A stretch of DNA of 64,000 bases from Micromonospora ureilytica (GTDB lineage Bacteria > Actinomycetota > Actinomycetes > Mycobacteriales > Micromonosporaceae): assembly GCF_015751765.1 (NCBI RefSeq), contig NZ_JADOTX010000001.1, positions 5,580,001-5,644,000 of the forward strand. The letters run 5' to 3'. Below are positions 31,161 through 39,472 of the stretch, one piece after another. The translations under genes and the position numbers were made by a program. Each line of letters begins with the position of its first letter. Position 1 is the first letter of the stretch. A model generated the notes under the pieces. The model saw nothing but the letters and a program-made list of their open reading frames with translations, made no database searches and was not told the origin of the DNA.

Positions 31161-31973
31161 TCAGTCCACCCCGAAGATCTTTTCCAGGTACGCCGCCACG
31201 CCGTCCTCGGTGTTCGCCGTCGTCACGTCGTCGGCGACCGCCAGGACGGCGCGGTGTGCGTTGGCCACCGCCACGCCACGCCCGGCCCAGGTCAGCATCG
31301 GCACGTCGTTGGGCATGTCGCCGAAGGCCAGCACGTCCTCCGCGGCCACCCCGAGCTGGTCGCAGTACCAAGCCAGACCCGCCGCCTTGGTCACCCCCGC
31401 CGCGGAGATCTCCACCAGCCCCGAGGACGACGAGTGTGTGGCCTCGGCCAACCCCGCCACCGCCGTGGCGATCAGCTCGGCAAAGGCGTCCGGGTCCTGC
31501 TCGCCGGCTCGGGCGAGGAGCTTCACCGCCGGGACCGAGAGCAACTCCTCCGGCGTCTCGATCGGCCTGATGCCGTTGGCGTCGGCGTCCCAGCGCAGTG
31601 GGTAGTGCACCTCGTGCCGCATCTCCCGGCTGTCCAGGATCTCCACGGCGAAGCTGATCCCGGGCACCTCGGCCCGAAGCCGCCGGGCCACCTCGGCCAG
31701 GTGGTGCGGCGCGAGCGGGTCGGCGCGTACCACCTCGTCCTCGAACGGGTCGTAGACCACGGCGCCGTTCGCGCAGACCGCCGGCAGCGGCCGGGCGAGC
31801 TGGTCGTACACCATCTTGAGCCAGCGGACCGGACGGCCGGTGACCAGGACGACCGGCGTGCCTCGCGCGGAGATCCGCGCGAGCAGGTCGGCGGTGCGGG
31901 GGCTGACGCTGTGGTCGTCGCGGATCAGCGTGCCGTCGATGTCGGTGGCGATGAGGCGGGGCGTGTCTCCCAT
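31161..31973 (-). CDS. HAD superfamily (Cof-type) phosphatase
   Basis: 270 aa. Motif I IATDIDGTLI (about 8-17) with both nucleophile aspartates, motif II VVLVTGRP, Lys in motif III region and motif IV FGDMPNDVPML (about 220-230). The C2-type cap of about 110 residues between motifs II and III is typical of Cof/YidA phosphatases acting on sugar phosphates or cofactors. Start ATG shares one base with the stop of the upstream HAD gene (TAATG), and the two are clearly related, so this looks like a tandem duplication in one operon. It converges with bpa, 3 bp apart. Confidence 0.88.
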   Translation of the reverse strand: MGDTPRLIATDIDGTLIRDDHSVSPRTADLLARISARGTPVVLVTGRPVRWLKMVYDQLARPLPAVCANGAVVYDPFEDEVVRADPLAPHHLAEVARRLRAEVPGISFAVEILDSREMRHEVHYPLRWDADANGIRPIETPEELLSVPAVKLLARAGEQDPDAFAELIATAVAGLAEATHSSSSGLVEISAAGVTKAAGLAWYCDQLGVAAEDVLAFGDMPNDVPMLTWAGRGVAVANAHRAVLAVADDVTTANTEDGVAAYLEKIFGVD

Positions 31974-32794
31974 TACCGGGACAGTAGCCGGTCGAGATAC
32001 ACCGCCACCCCGTCGTCGTCGTTGCGCAAGGTCACCTCGTCGGCGACGGCGCGCAGAGCGGGGTGCGCGTTGGCCACGGCCACCCGCGACCAGCCGGCCC
32101 ACTCGAACATCGGCAGGTCGTTGGGCATGTCACCGAAGACCAGCACATCGGCCGGGTCGACCCCGAGGGTCTGCGCCACCACGGTCAGCCCGGTCGCCTT
32201 GTCCACGCCGGGCGGGCAGATCTCGACGAAGCCGAGCCCGGCCTGGGTGAGCGTGGCGACCTGCGGCGAGACGACCCGGCGGGCCACCGCCAGCAGCTCG
32301 TCCACGTGGTGGTCGGCGGTCCGCGCAAAGGCCTTGATCACGTCGCAGGCGAGGCACTCGTCGCGAGTACGCGCCTCGAAGCGGTCCTGGTAGGGCCAGC
32401 TCTCGTGGTAGTCGCCCCACAGCGGGGCGTCGTGCTCGTCGGACGCCTCGACCATCACGGTCAGCGGGCCGACCTCGGCCTCCAGATCGGCGAGCAGCCG
32501 GGCCAGCACCTCGGCGGGCAGCCGCTCCTCGCGGAGCACCACCGGGCCGCTCGGGTCGCTCTGGTCGACCACCCACCCACCGCCGGCCATCACCAGGAAG
32601 TCGGCGGCGCGGATGTCGTTGCGGGTCAACTCGGTCAGGCGAGGGCCGCGTCCAGTCGCGCCGACCACCGGAATCCCGGCGGCGCGCACCCGGTCGAGCA
32701 CCCCATGGGTGTACGCGGAGACGGTGTCATCGCTGCGGACCAGCGTCCCGTCGAGGTCGGTCGCGATCAACTTGGGCAGTCCCGGGCGGGTCAT
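31973..32794 (-). CDS. HAD superfamily (Cof-type) phosphatase, first of a tandem pair
   Basis: 273 aa. Motif I IATDLDGTLV (about 9-18), motif IV FGDMPNDLPMF near 223. The cap differs more from the downstream paralogue than the core does (it has CLACDVIKAF and many acidic residues). ATG 32794 follows GGAGGAGCG. The stop codon overlaps the start of the second HAD gene by one base, so both are translated together. Substrate unknown. Confidence 0.87.
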   Translation of the reverse strand: MTRPGLPKLIATDLDGTLVRSDDTVSAYTHGVLDRVRAAGIPVVGATGRGPRLTELTRNDIRAADFLVMAGGGWVVDQSDPSGPVVLREERLPAEVLARLLADLEAEVGPLTVMVEASDEHDAPLWGDYHESWPYQDRFEARTRDECLACDVIKAFARTADHHVDELLAVARRVVSPQVATLTQAGLGFVEICPPGVDKATGLTVVAQTLGVDPADVLVFGDMPNDLPMFEWAGWSRVAVANAHPALRAVADEVTLRNDDDGVAVYLDRLLSR

Positions 32795-32944
32795 CGCTCC
32801 TCCTTCGCCCGCCGCCGTCGCACCTGCCCTGGCCAAGGAAACCGAAGCCCGGCGTGACGGCGGGCAGCAACCGTACCTCGCGAAACGGGCCCCAACCATG
32901 GCTTCCAGGCGAATCGGACGCCAACCCCGAGCACCCGCGAGATG

Positions 32945-33010
32945 TCCCCCGCGCGTCCCCGCGCATGCCCCCGCGCGTGCCCCCCGCGCGTGCCCCCCGC
33001 GCGCTCCCCG
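32945..33010. repeat. Low-complexity CCCCCGCGCGTG-type tandem run
   Basis: Four or five loose copies of a 12-bp CCCCGCGCG unit directly before palindromic element B. The rest of the 315-bp gap between genes (32795-32940) shows no other structure. Confidence 0.6.
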
Positions 33011-33079
33011 CGATCTTGCACTTTCGGTTGCCGTTCTGCGTGCTATGAGCCCTATGTCGGGACAGTGAGTGCAAGATCG
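33011..33079. repeat. Intergenic palindromic element, copy B (69 bp)
   Basis: Ends CGATCTTGCACTTTC and its imperfect complement ending in GTGCAAGATCG. It matches the reverse complement of copy A at most positions, including the interior. It lies 30 bp after the membrane-protein gene that ends at 33110 (minus strand). Confidence 0.85.
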
Positions 33080-33109
33080 CCGCAGGGTGGGGTGGGGTGG
33101 GGTGGGGGT

Positions 33110-33850
33110 TTAGGGCTGGGGGTCGGGGCGGGCGAAGGGGGCGGCGGGGGTGACCGTCAGGTCGGCTGGGGCCGGTAGGCCGTCCTCGATCGGGTCGTGG
33201 TCTCGGCGGCGACGCCAGGGTCGCGGTGCTGGCGCGTCGGCGGGGCGGCCGTCGTCCGGTGGCCCGGCGAGCGCGCCGGGGGGTGCGGCGGGCGTCAGCC
33301 GCAGGGCGGCCGCGAACAGCACACAGGCGGCGAACGCCATCACCAGCCCACGGCCGTACTCGGCCTGGAAGCCGTCCTGGGACGAGTAGAGGAAGTTTCG
33401 TTGCCCGGCGTCGTTGAGGGTGGCCGCGGCGGCGACCAGAAGTGCCAGCAGGGCGCCGGCCATGGTGAGACCGGCCAGCCGGGCGTTCGGCCGCACGGCC
33501 GCCGTGCCGCGCAACGCCAGCGCCACGGTGCAGACCAGGGCGAGGAGCCCGATCAGGTAGCCGACCCCGAAACCGCCGACCTCGGACACCCCGGCGGGCA
33601 CCTTGATCGTCGTGTTCCCCTCGGGCCCGCCGTTCGGCAGGCTCATCACCAGCCACTCACCAATGAGTGAGGCGATCGCCGCCACCGCGCCCAGACCGGC
33701 GAGCAGCAGGGGCAGGCGAGGATCCTGCGCGAAGTCGGCCAGGGACCAACCGAACCGGCGCCGCGGAGCCGGGTCGACGGCACCCCACTCGATCACCGCC
33801 GGGGCCTCGGAGCGGTCGCCCTGCCGCGGGATTGGAAGCTCCTCGGACAT
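33110..33850 (-). CDS. Four-helix membrane protein of unknown function
   Basis: 246 aa. A 40-residue soluble N-terminus, then four hydrophobic segments (about 48-66, 94-112, 124-142 and 168-185), and a proline/arginine-rich cytoplasmic tail of about 60 residues. The loop after TM1 (SLPNGGPEGNTTIKVP) is probably outside. No family was recognised. The ATG start is 131 bp from the divergent osmC gene. Confidence 0.65.
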   Translation of the reverse strand: MSEELPIPRQGDRSEAPAVIEWGAVDPAPRRRFGWSLADFAQDPRLPLLLAGLGAVAAIASLIGEWLVMSLPNGGPEGNTTIKVPAGVSEVGGFGVGYLIGLLALVCTVALALRGTAAVRPNARLAGLTMAGALLALLVAAAATLNDAGQRNFLYSSQDGFQAEYGRGLVMAFAACVLFAAALRLTPAAPPGALAGPPDDGRPADAPAPRPWRRRRDHDPIEDGLPAPADLTVTPAAPFARPDPQP

Positions 33851-33968
33851 CGGCCACCCTTCCGCCGGTCACGGACCTGGGTCGCATCATGGCACAGCAA
33901 GCTGGTGGTGACAGGGATCGCAGGGCCGGCGAGCGCGCCGGTCTGTCGCTCGACGGTCGCCTTTCCGC

Positions 33969-33974
33969 TAGCGT
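33969..33974 (+). promoter_or_regulatory. Leaderless -10 box TAGCGT of the OsmC gene
   Basis: TAGCGT, 7 nt (TTGCCTC), ATG 33982. Confidence 0.6.
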
Positions 33975-33981
33975 TTGCCTC

Positions 33982-34413
33982 ATGCCAATCCGTACCGCTT
34001 CAGCACAGTGGCAGGGCAATCTCACCGAGGGCGCGGGCACCGTCCGCACCGGTAAGGGCGGCCTGTCCGGCAACTACTCCTTCAAGTCGCGCTTCGAGGA
34101 GGGTGAGGGCACCAACCCCGAGGAGCTCATCGCCGCCGCGCACGCCGGCTGCTTCTCGATGGCGTTCTCCAAGGCGCTTGCCGACGCGGGCTCGACGGCC
34201 ACCTCGGTCGAGACCACCGCCAAGGTGCACCTGGACAAGACCGACGCCGGCATGAGCGTGACCCGGATCGACCTGGAGACCGTCGGCCAGGTCCCGGGGA
34301 TCGACGACGCCGAGTTCCAGAAGCTCGCCGAGGCCGCCAAGGCCAACTGCCCGATCTCCCGCCTGCTCTCGCCGGGTGCCGAGATCACCCTCAGCGCCCG
34401 CCTGGCTGCCTGA
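33982..34413 (+). CDS. osmC: OsmC family peroxiredoxin
   Basis: 143 aa, full-length OsmC. These proteins reduce organic hydroperoxides with two cysteines: the peroxidatic one lies in AAHAGCFSMAFS (about 53-60) and the resolving one in KANCPISRLL (about 121-128). EGTNPEELIAA is the conserved stretch carrying the catalytic Glu. The start is fixed by a TAGCGT box 7 nt upstream. Cytoplasmic; oxidative or osmotic stress control would be normal, but no operator is evident. A hairpin follows the gene. Confidence 0.93.
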   Translation: MPIRTASAQWQGNLTEGAGTVRTGKGGLSGNYSFKSRFEEGEGTNPEELIAAAHAGCFSMAFSKALADAGSTATSVETTAKVHLDKTDAGMSVTRIDLETVGQVPGIDDAEFQKLAEAAKANCPISRLLSPGAEITLSARLAA

Positions 34414-34438
34414 GCGAGCCGACCCCACACCGTACGTC

Positions 34439-34484
34439 CACGGAAGGAGCCTCCGCCCGGTCCAGGGTGGTCGCTTCTTCCGTG
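34439..34484 (+). terminator. Terminator hairpin after osmC
   Basis: CACGGAAG (34439-34446) pairs with CTTCCGTG (34477-34484), with an inner CCGCCC/GGGTGG stem. No T-run. Confidence 0.55.
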
Positions 34485-34558
34485 CATGTGCGGGCTGACG
34501 GCCACGGTCGTGCAGCAGGACCGGGCCGCGTGCCCCCGCGTCGGGCACAATGGGCGAG

Positions 34559-34912
34559 GTGCCGGTGGAGATGAGCCGTGAGCGCTTCGAGGAGTTGGTC
34601 GGCGAAGCCCTCGACGACGTGCCCGAAGAACTGCTCGGCCTGATGAACAACGTGGTGATCCTGGTCGAGGACGACCCGCCACCGGGAGAGGCCGACCTGC
34701 TCGGCCTCTACGAGGGGCATGCGCTGACCCAGCGAGGCTGGGACTACTCCGGCGTGCTGCCCGACCGGATCTTCATCTACCGCCGTCCGATCCTGCGGAT
34801 CTGCGACAACGACGAGGACGTCATCGACGAGGTGGCGGTGACCGTGGTGCACGAGATCGCCCACCACTTCGGCATCGACGACGCGCGGTTGCACGCCCTC
34901 GGCTGGGGCTGA
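34559..34912 (+). CDS. Zincin-like metallopeptidase family protein (DUF1025)
   Basis: 117 aa. The C-terminal VVHEIAHHFGID (about 97-108) is an HExxHHxGI zinc-binding motif, characteristic of the small DUF1025 'metallopeptidase family' proteins; proteolytic activity is rarely proven. MSRERFEELVGEALDDVPEEL opens the domain. GTG 34559 is preferred (7 nt after a CACAAT -10-like box); ATG 34550 and 34571 are alternatives. The 120 bp to the next gene contain a GC-rich doubled CGCCCGCGCCGC run. Confidence 0.82.
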   Translation: MPVEMSRERFEELVGEALDDVPEELLGLMNNVVILVEDDPPPGEADLLGLYEGHALTQRGWDYSGVLPDRIFIYRRPILRICDNDEDVIDEVAVTVVHEIAHHFGIDDARLHALGWG

Positions 34913-35032
34913 GCCCCCCGCTCGCCCGCCCGCGCCGCCCGCCCGCGCCGCGTTGCCCGGTCGATGGGCGCTGCTTGCCGTGGTCGCCTACCGTCGGTGC
35001 AGCGAACGCGACCCTATTCAGGAGGCCCTTTC

Positions 35033-35755
35033 ATGCGCAGCGAGCTGTTCTCCGCGGAGAATCTGGAGAAGGAGTCCGCGCAGCCCGGCATGCGGTTGCA
35101 GAACTCCAAGATGTTGAAGATCGAGCTCAACGGCGAGGCGATGGCCCGGGTCGGGTCGATGGTCGCCTACCAGGGGAATGTGCAGTTCCAGGCGCTGGGC
35201 TCGGGCGGGCTCGGCAAGTTCCTCAAGCAGAAGCTCACCGGCGAGGGTGTCCCGCTGATGAAGGTCTCCGGCCAGGGTGACGTCTTCCTCGCCGAGCTGG
35301 CCAAGGACGTGCACATCATCGACCTGGAGCCGGGCGACGCCCTCTCCATCAACGGCAGCAGCGTGCTCGCCTTCGACTCCACCCTCCAGTACGACATCAG
35401 GATGGTCGGCGGCGCCGGGATGGCGTCCTCGTCGGGCCTCTTCAACTGTGTGTTCAGCGGCTACGGGCGCATCGCCATCACCACCAAGGGCACCCCGGTC
35501 GTGCTCAACGTGGACGCACCGACGTACGTCGACCCGCAGGCAGCGGTCTGCTGGTCGGCCAACCTCCAGACCGGTTACCACCGAGCCGAGCAGATGGGCC
35601 TCGGCACGCTGCTCGGCCGTCGCACCGGTGAGTCGTTCACCATGAGCTTCGCCGGTCAGGGCTTCGTGGTGGTGCAGCCGTCCGAGGAGCCGCCGGTCCT
35701 GGGCAGCGGCCAGCAGCAGCAGGAGGGCGGTCTGCTCGGCGGTCTGCTGAGCTGA
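35033..35755 (+). CDS. AIM24 family protein
   Basis: 240 aa, beta-rich throughout, as expected for the AIM24/TerD-like double beta-barrel fold: NSKMLKIELNGEAMARVGSM at the start, GQGDVFLAELAKDVHIIDL in the middle and a Gln-rich C-terminal tail. Bacterial AIM24 proteins have no agreed function. The ATG start has a strong ribosome site (CAGGAGGCCC). It converges with pheA across a hairpin. Confidence 0.88.
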   Translation: MRSELFSAENLEKESAQPGMRLQNSKMLKIELNGEAMARVGSMVAYQGNVQFQALGSGGLGKFLKQKLTGEGVPLMKVSGQGDVFLAELAKDVHIIDLEPGDALSINGSSVLAFDSTLQYDIRMVGGAGMASSSGLFNCVFSGYGRIAITTKGTPVVLNVDAPTYVDPQAAVCWSANLQTGYHRAEQMGLGTLLGRRTGESFTMSFAGQGFVVVQPSEEPPVLGSGQQQQEGGLLGGLLS

Positions 35756-35766
35756 CCGCGGCGGTG

Positions 35767-35795
35767 GGGGCGCTCCTGATCTTCGGGGGCGCCCC
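35767..35795. terminator. Terminator-like hairpin between convergent AIM24 and pheA genes
   Basis: GGGGCGC pairs with GCGCCCC around a 15-nt loop; no T-run. Confidence 0.5.
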
Positions 35796-35803
35796 GCCCC
35801 CGG

Positions 35804-36760
35804 TCAGGTCAACTCACCGGTCCGCAGTCGGGTCAGCCAGGCCGCCGCGTCGGCGTAGTCGACGTCGGAGAGGCCCGCCGGCGCGGGCACCGGGCGTTCG
35901 CGCGACGCCTCGGCCCACCGGTGCCGGGGATAGGAGCCCAGGAAGCGGACGTCGGCGCAGACCCGGCGGAGCCCCTGCAGCGCCTCGCCCAGGCGTACGT
36001 CGACCACGTGGCCGGTGCAGTCCAGGAAGAAGACGTAGCGGCCCAGCGCCTCGCCGGTCGGACGGGACTCGATCCGGGTCAGGTTGACCCCCCGGACGGC
36101 CAACTCCATCAGCACGGACAGCAGCGCGCCGACCCGGTCGTGGGCGATGTAGACCGCGAGCGAGGTGAGGTCGTCACCGGTCGGCGGCGGTGGCGGCCCG
36201 GGGCGGGACACCAGCGCGAACCGGGTCACCGCGTCGGGGTGGTCGGCGATCTTGTCGGCGAGTGTGGTGAGTCGGTGCCGGGCGGCGCCGATCGGCGCGC
36301 AGATCGCCGCGTCGTACTCGCCCGTGCCGGCACCGGCGGCAGCCGCGCCGTTGGAGAGCACGTCGACCACCACGGCGTCGGGCAGGTGGTCGCGCAGCCA
36401 GCCCCGGCACTGGGTGGACGCCTGTGGGTGGGCTGCCACGGTGCGGATCGAGGTCAGTGAGGTGCCGGGCCGCGCGGCGAGCACGAACTCCACCGACAGG
36501 ATCACCTCTCGGGTGATCACCAGCGGCTCGCCCTCGGCCATCTCGTCCAGCGTGACGCCCACCGCGCCGCCGATCGAGTTTTCCAGTGGCACCAGCGCGG
36601 CGTCGGCGTCGCCGGCGCGGACGCTGTCCAGCGCCTCCCCGACGCTACGTGCGGGCGTACGGGTGCCGCGCTCGGCGGCGGGTATGGAGCGCAGGGCCTG
36701 CTCGGCGAAGGTGCCCTCCGGCCCGAGGAAGACGAAACGTGTCGGCGGTGTTCCCGGCAT
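35804..36760 (-). CDS. pheA: Prephenate dehydratase PheA
   Basis: 318 aa. Converts prephenate to phenylpyruvate in phenylalanine synthesis. FLGPEGTFAEQAL opens the catalytic domain, VPLENSIGG is the ENS motif, and AVTRFALVSR carries the TRF active-site Thr. The C-terminal ACT domain with ESRPTGEALGRYVFF gives feedback inhibition by Phe. There is no fused chorismate mutase. ATG 36760 follows a TAGGCT box by 7 nt, so the mRNA is probably leaderless; an upstream frame to 36805 is rejected. The neighbouring lipoprotein gene ends 10 bp upstream. Confidence 0.95.
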   Translation of the reverse strand: MPGTPPTRFVFLGPEGTFAEQALRSIPAAERGTRTPARSVGEALDSVRAGDADAALVPLENSIGGAVGVTLDEMAEGEPLVITREVILSVEFVLAARPGTSLTSIRTVAAHPQASTQCRGWLRDHLPDAVVVDVLSNGAAAAGAGTGEYDAAICAPIGAARHRLTTLADKIADHPDAVTRFALVSRPGPPPPPTGDDLTSLAVYIAHDRVGALLSVLMELAVRGVNLTRIESRPTGEALGRYVFFLDCTGHVVDVRLGEALQGLRRVCADVRFLGSYPRHRWAEASRERPVPAPAGLSDVDYADAAAWLTRLRTGELT

Positions 36761-36767
36761 GCCGATC

Positions 36768-36773
36768 AGCCTA
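36768..36773 (-). promoter_or_regulatory. Leaderless -10 box TAGGCT of pheA
   Basis: Minus strand TAGGCT, 7 nt (GATCGGC), ATG 36760. It overlaps the stop codon of the upstream gene. Confidence 0.6.
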
Positions 36774-37397
36774 CGCACCCGGTCCGTTGGCCGGGCCGGC
36801 GTCACAGGCGAGGGCGCGGATCCCGGCCGGGCTGGTGGCGCGTACCTCGATGGTGCAGACGTCAGTGCCGGCGGTGACCAGCACCGGGGCGCTGGGCTCG
36901 CCCCGGGTGACCACCTGGAGTTCCTCGTGCCCGGTCACCGTCAGCACTGTGAACTGCCAGTCGCCGGCGCAGAGCGGCCCGGTGCGGACCTGGACCCGGA
37001 CGTTCGCCGGCAGCACTCCGGCCCGGCCGCGCAACAGTCGCAGCACCCGCTGGCCGGTCGGCCCGTTGCGGCAGGCCGTCGCGACCAACCCGGCGTCGGG
37101 GGTGGGCGTGACAGTAGGGAGAGGCGGCGCGGTGGCCGGCGGGGTCGCCGGTGCGGTGCTCGGGGCGGGCGTCGTCGGGGTCGCGGTGTGGGTGGGCACG
37201 CCGGTCGGCTCTCCGAGCCCGGGTGGGGCGCCACAGCTGACCAGCACGACGAGGGCGAGCGCCGCGACGGCCATCGGCAGGACCCGGGCGAGGGTACGCA
37301 CGGGAACGCGGTCGGCCGCCCGGCCAGGAGTTGCCGGTGGGGTGTTGACCGTCGCCCGCGCAGAGGTGGACGCGGGGTGGGGTGGGGTGAACGGCAC
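36771..37397 (-). CDS. Putative lipoprotein
   Basis: 208 aa if started at ATG 37397. A hydrophobic stretch ALALVVLVSCG ends in a lipobox-like VSC, so the mature protein is probably lipid-anchored outside the membrane. A Thr/Pro linker of about 45 residues follows, then a domain with three further cysteines (TACRNG, PLCAGDW, DVCTIEV, LACDAG). The 40 residues before the signal segment suggest that the true start is further in, for example near 37307. Function not recognised. Confidence 0.65.
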   Translation of the reverse strand: MPFTPPHPASTSARATVNTPPATPGRAADRVPVRTLARVLPMAVAALALVVLVSCGAPPGLGEPTGVPTHTATPTTPAPSTAPATPPATAPPLPTVTPTPDAGLVATACRNGPTGQRVLRLLRGRAGVLPANVRVQVRTGPLCAGDWQFTVLTVTGHEELQVVTRGEPSAPVLVTAGTDVCTIEVRATSPAGIRALACDAGPANGPGA

Positions 37398-37481
37398 GGG
37401 CCGATCCTCGGGACATCGGAGAATTCGTCGCGGCCGGGGTGGCCGTGCCCATCGTAGGGCGAGCCGCTGATCGGGTGAAGG

Positions 37482-37871
37482 TCAGCCGGAGACGCGGTGC
37501 CCGGCGCGCTGTAGTGCGGCAGTGCCCTCGGTCAGCCGGACGGTCGGCACCAGCAGATAGTCGGTGTCGAAGGTGGAGAACGTGACGGCGCTGACCCGTG
37601 CCTCGGCGAGCGGGTCGACGAGCGCGGCCAGGCTGCCGGTGCCGGCCAGCGTCACCGGGGCGGTGACCCGTAGACAGCGCCACGTCGTCTCGACCACGGC
37701 CTGGGCCGGCGCCCGGTCGGCTGGGCAGATCACGGAGATCCCGTCGGAGGTCCAGCTCACCGTCACCACGTCCGCGCCGCTCAGCCCGCTCGACAGCGCG
37801 TACGGCAGGGTGGTGCCGGCGGCCAGCCGGCACACAGCGTATTCCCCCGGCAGTAGAGCGATGTCGAGCAT
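37482..37871 (-). CDS. ACT-domain protein (CASTOR-like)
   Basis: 129 aa. Two ACT-like halves: VVTVSWTSDGISVICP in the first and VTLAGTGSLAALVDPLAEARVSAVTFSTFDTDYLLV in the second resemble the amino acid-binding ACT_7/CASTOR fold. It probably senses an amino acid, and pheA nearby also has an ACT domain, but no enzyme is attached here. ATG 37871 is placed by TAGGGT ending 6 nt upstream. Confidence 0.75.
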   Translation of the reverse strand: MLDIALLPGEYAVCRLAAGTTLPYALSSGLSGADVVTVSWTSDGISVICPADRAPAQAVVETTWRCLRVTAPVTLAGTGSLAALVDPLAEARVSAVTFSTFDTDYLLVPTVRLTEGTAALQRAGHRVSG

Positions 37872-37877
37872 GAGGGC

Positions 37878-37883
37878 ACCCTA
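37878..37883 (-). promoter_or_regulatory. Leaderless -10 box TAGGGT of the ACT-domain gene
   Basis: Minus strand TAGGGT, 6 nt, ATG 37871. Confidence 0.5.
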
Positions 37884-37946
37884 CGGCCTTCGTGCGGGCC
37901 TACCCCGGCAACGCCGCGTGCGGCGAAGGACACACTCCGCCGCAGG

Positions 37947-38405
37947 TCAGACCTCGGAGAAGAAGGTGAGTGAGCCAGCGACGGTGCCGTCGGTGAGCAC
38001 CGGGGTGGAGATCGCGTCGACTGTCGCGTCGGAGCTGTCGGCCGAGGCGGCCTGCACCCGGAGTAGCCCACGGGCGAGTCGGCCGGAGGAGAGCGCCAGC
38101 AGGGGCGGGATCTTGTCGATCTCGGCCTCGGTCAGCTCGCCCCGGTTGGCCGTGAAGTCGAGCAGACGCAGCCCGCCGTCGAGCAGCGGTCGACCGATCA
38201 GCCCGGCCGGCTCACCGAGACAGAGCAACTCGCAGCCGGCCGTGGAGATCGCCACCACCCGGGTGTCGGCGTCGATCAGCAGACACGGCTCATCGGCTCG
38301 GGAGACTGTCGACGACCATTGGCCGACGTTGTCGGACTCCGGCTCTGTCGAGGCCCGCGCCGCCGGCACGAACGCTTCCGAGAGCGAAAGTTCGACGTGG
38401 GCCAC
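37947..38405 (-). CDS. Stand-alone PAS-domain protein
   Basis: 152 aa. Residues 35-150 look like one PAS fold (CLLIDADTRVVAISTAGCELLCLGEP, later TPVLTDGTVAGSLTFFSE). It has no kinase, cyclase or HTH output domain, so it may act by binding a partner. GTG 38405 is chosen because AGGAGG lies 5 nt upstream; the frame is open to 38471. It is separated by 166 bp from the NERD-like gene with no clear promoter seen in between. Confidence 0.7.
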   Translation of the reverse strand: MAHVELSLSEAFVPAARASTEPESDNVGQWSSTVSRADEPCLLIDADTRVVAISTAGCELLCLGEPAGLIGRPLLDGGLRLLDFTANRGELTEAEIDKIPPLLALSSGRLARGLLRVQAASADSSDATVDAISTPVLTDGTVAGSLTFFSEV

Positions 38406-38571
38406 CGCGCCTCCTATGTGCACCGATCGACTGTCCACGCTAGCGGGTCGCCGACGAATCACCGAGCGCACCGGGTCACCGGGGCGCGGCGTCGACCGCA
38501 GCGACCGATGACGGCGCGGAGACCGGTGAGGTGAACGGGGGGACCGGAGCCGCGTGGCGTCGCCGGTGACG

Positions 38572-39309
38572 TTACCGGCGGTGGGCCGGCTTGTCAGCGG
38601 CCGTTCGGCCCTCGTCGTACCACCGGTAGTCGGCAGTTGGACGGTACGTGCCGTTCAGCCAGGTGCCGGGGTGCTGTGCGACCCGGGAAAGCTTCTCGGC
38701 GGTGGCGGGGCTGATCCGGCTGCCACCGGCCACGAGCAGCCGGTCCAGTTCCCGGTGGGTGGCCATCAGGCAGTCCTTCGGGAGCCCGTAGACGCTGATC
38801 ACGCCGGAGCCGACGAAGGTCAGCACCGGCGTCACCGGCACGGGCAGCCCCACCGCCTCGGAGAGCGCCTTGCTGGCCCGCTTGGCGTCCCGGCGGGACT
38901 CGGCCACGTACGGGGGCCGCTTGCCGTTGATCTGCACCACGTCTCCGGCGACGAGCACCCTGGCCCGGCCGTGGTCGGCGATGGTCACGGCGAAGAGGCC
39001 GCTCGGCCCGATGGCGAGGAACCCGGCCCGATCGTCCTGACCGCGGTCGAGGACGTCCGTCACGTCGGTGCGCGGCCACTCGATCACGTGCCAGGCGGGC
39101 CCGAGATGGTCCAGTTGGCCCAACGCCCGTGCCCCGGCCGCCTCCAGGCGGCGTGCACCCCGCTCGGCCCGACGGCGGCGGGCCCATTCGAGCGGTGTCG
39201 GACGGACCGGTTCGAGAACCCCCGGCGCCTCGACGCGGGGGTGTGGCACCGCGACGGGCGGCAGTGCCCGAGCGGACGGTACGGCTCGTCGTGCGGGAAA
39301 GACAGTCAT
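38572..39309 (-). CDS. NERD (nuclease-related) domain-like protein
   Basis: 245 aa. An Arg-rich segment (WARRRRAERGARRLEAAG, about 47-64) precedes a domain with RAGFLAIGPSGLFAVTIADHG and VQINGKRPPYVAESRRDAKRA-like sequence that resembles the NERD/restriction-endonuclease fold. The catalytic Asp/Glu-x-Lys pair is not obvious, so nuclease activity is uncertain. ATG 39309 follows GGAGGTCGCG. It is divergent from arcA over 163 bp that contain a perfect 27-bp palindrome. Confidence 0.65.
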   Translation of the reverse strand: MTVFPARRAVPSARALPPVAVPHPRVEAPGVLEPVRPTPLEWARRRRAERGARRLEAAGARALGQLDHLGPAWHVIEWPRTDVTDVLDRGQDDRAGFLAIGPSGLFAVTIADHGRARVLVAGDVVQINGKRPPYVAESRRDAKRASKALSEAVGLPVPVTPVLTFVGSGVISVYGLPKDCLMATHRELDRLLVAGGSRISPATAEKLSRVAQHPGTWLNGTYRPTADYRWYDEGRTAADKPAHRR

Positions 39310-39401
39310 CGCGACCTCCGGCAAAAGGTCCCTCGAAGTTATGTCCTCACTACCCTACGTTGCCACTACCGGTGTTCGGCAAGCCGGAGCGCCGGAGTGA
39401 G

Positions 39402-39428
39402 TGTGGATGAATGCCATATTCATCCACA
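39402..39428. promoter_or_regulatory. Perfect 27-bp palindromic operator upstream of arcA
   Basis: TGTGGATGAAT (39402-39412), GCCAT, ATTCATCCACA (39418-39428). The centre lies 58 bp before the predicted arcA transcription start. The inner TGAAT/ATTCA recalls ArgR boxes but with a 5-nt rather than 4-nt gap, and each arm also fits the actinobacterial DnaA box. The target protein is undecided. Confidence 0.7.
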
Positions 39429-39460
39429 GTTCTTTTCTCGGATGCCGCTAAACCCTGCCC

Positions 39461-39466
39461 TACGCT
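39461..39466 (+). promoter_or_regulatory. Leaderless -10 box TACGCT of arcA
   Basis: TACGCT, 6 nt (GCGGGA), GTG 39473. Confidence 0.55.
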
Positions 39467-39472
39467 GCGGGA

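Noticed and set aside
29877..32393. Open frame of about 840 codons on the plus strand through the bpa and HAD region
   Set aside because: Low-complexity Arg/Pro-rich shadow of the real genes in other frames; bpa and both HAD genes carry clear family motifs.
39402..39428. Firm assignment of the arcA palindrome to ArgR
   Set aside because: TGAAT/ATTCA halves match, but the gap is 5 nt and the outer bases differ from known ARG boxes.
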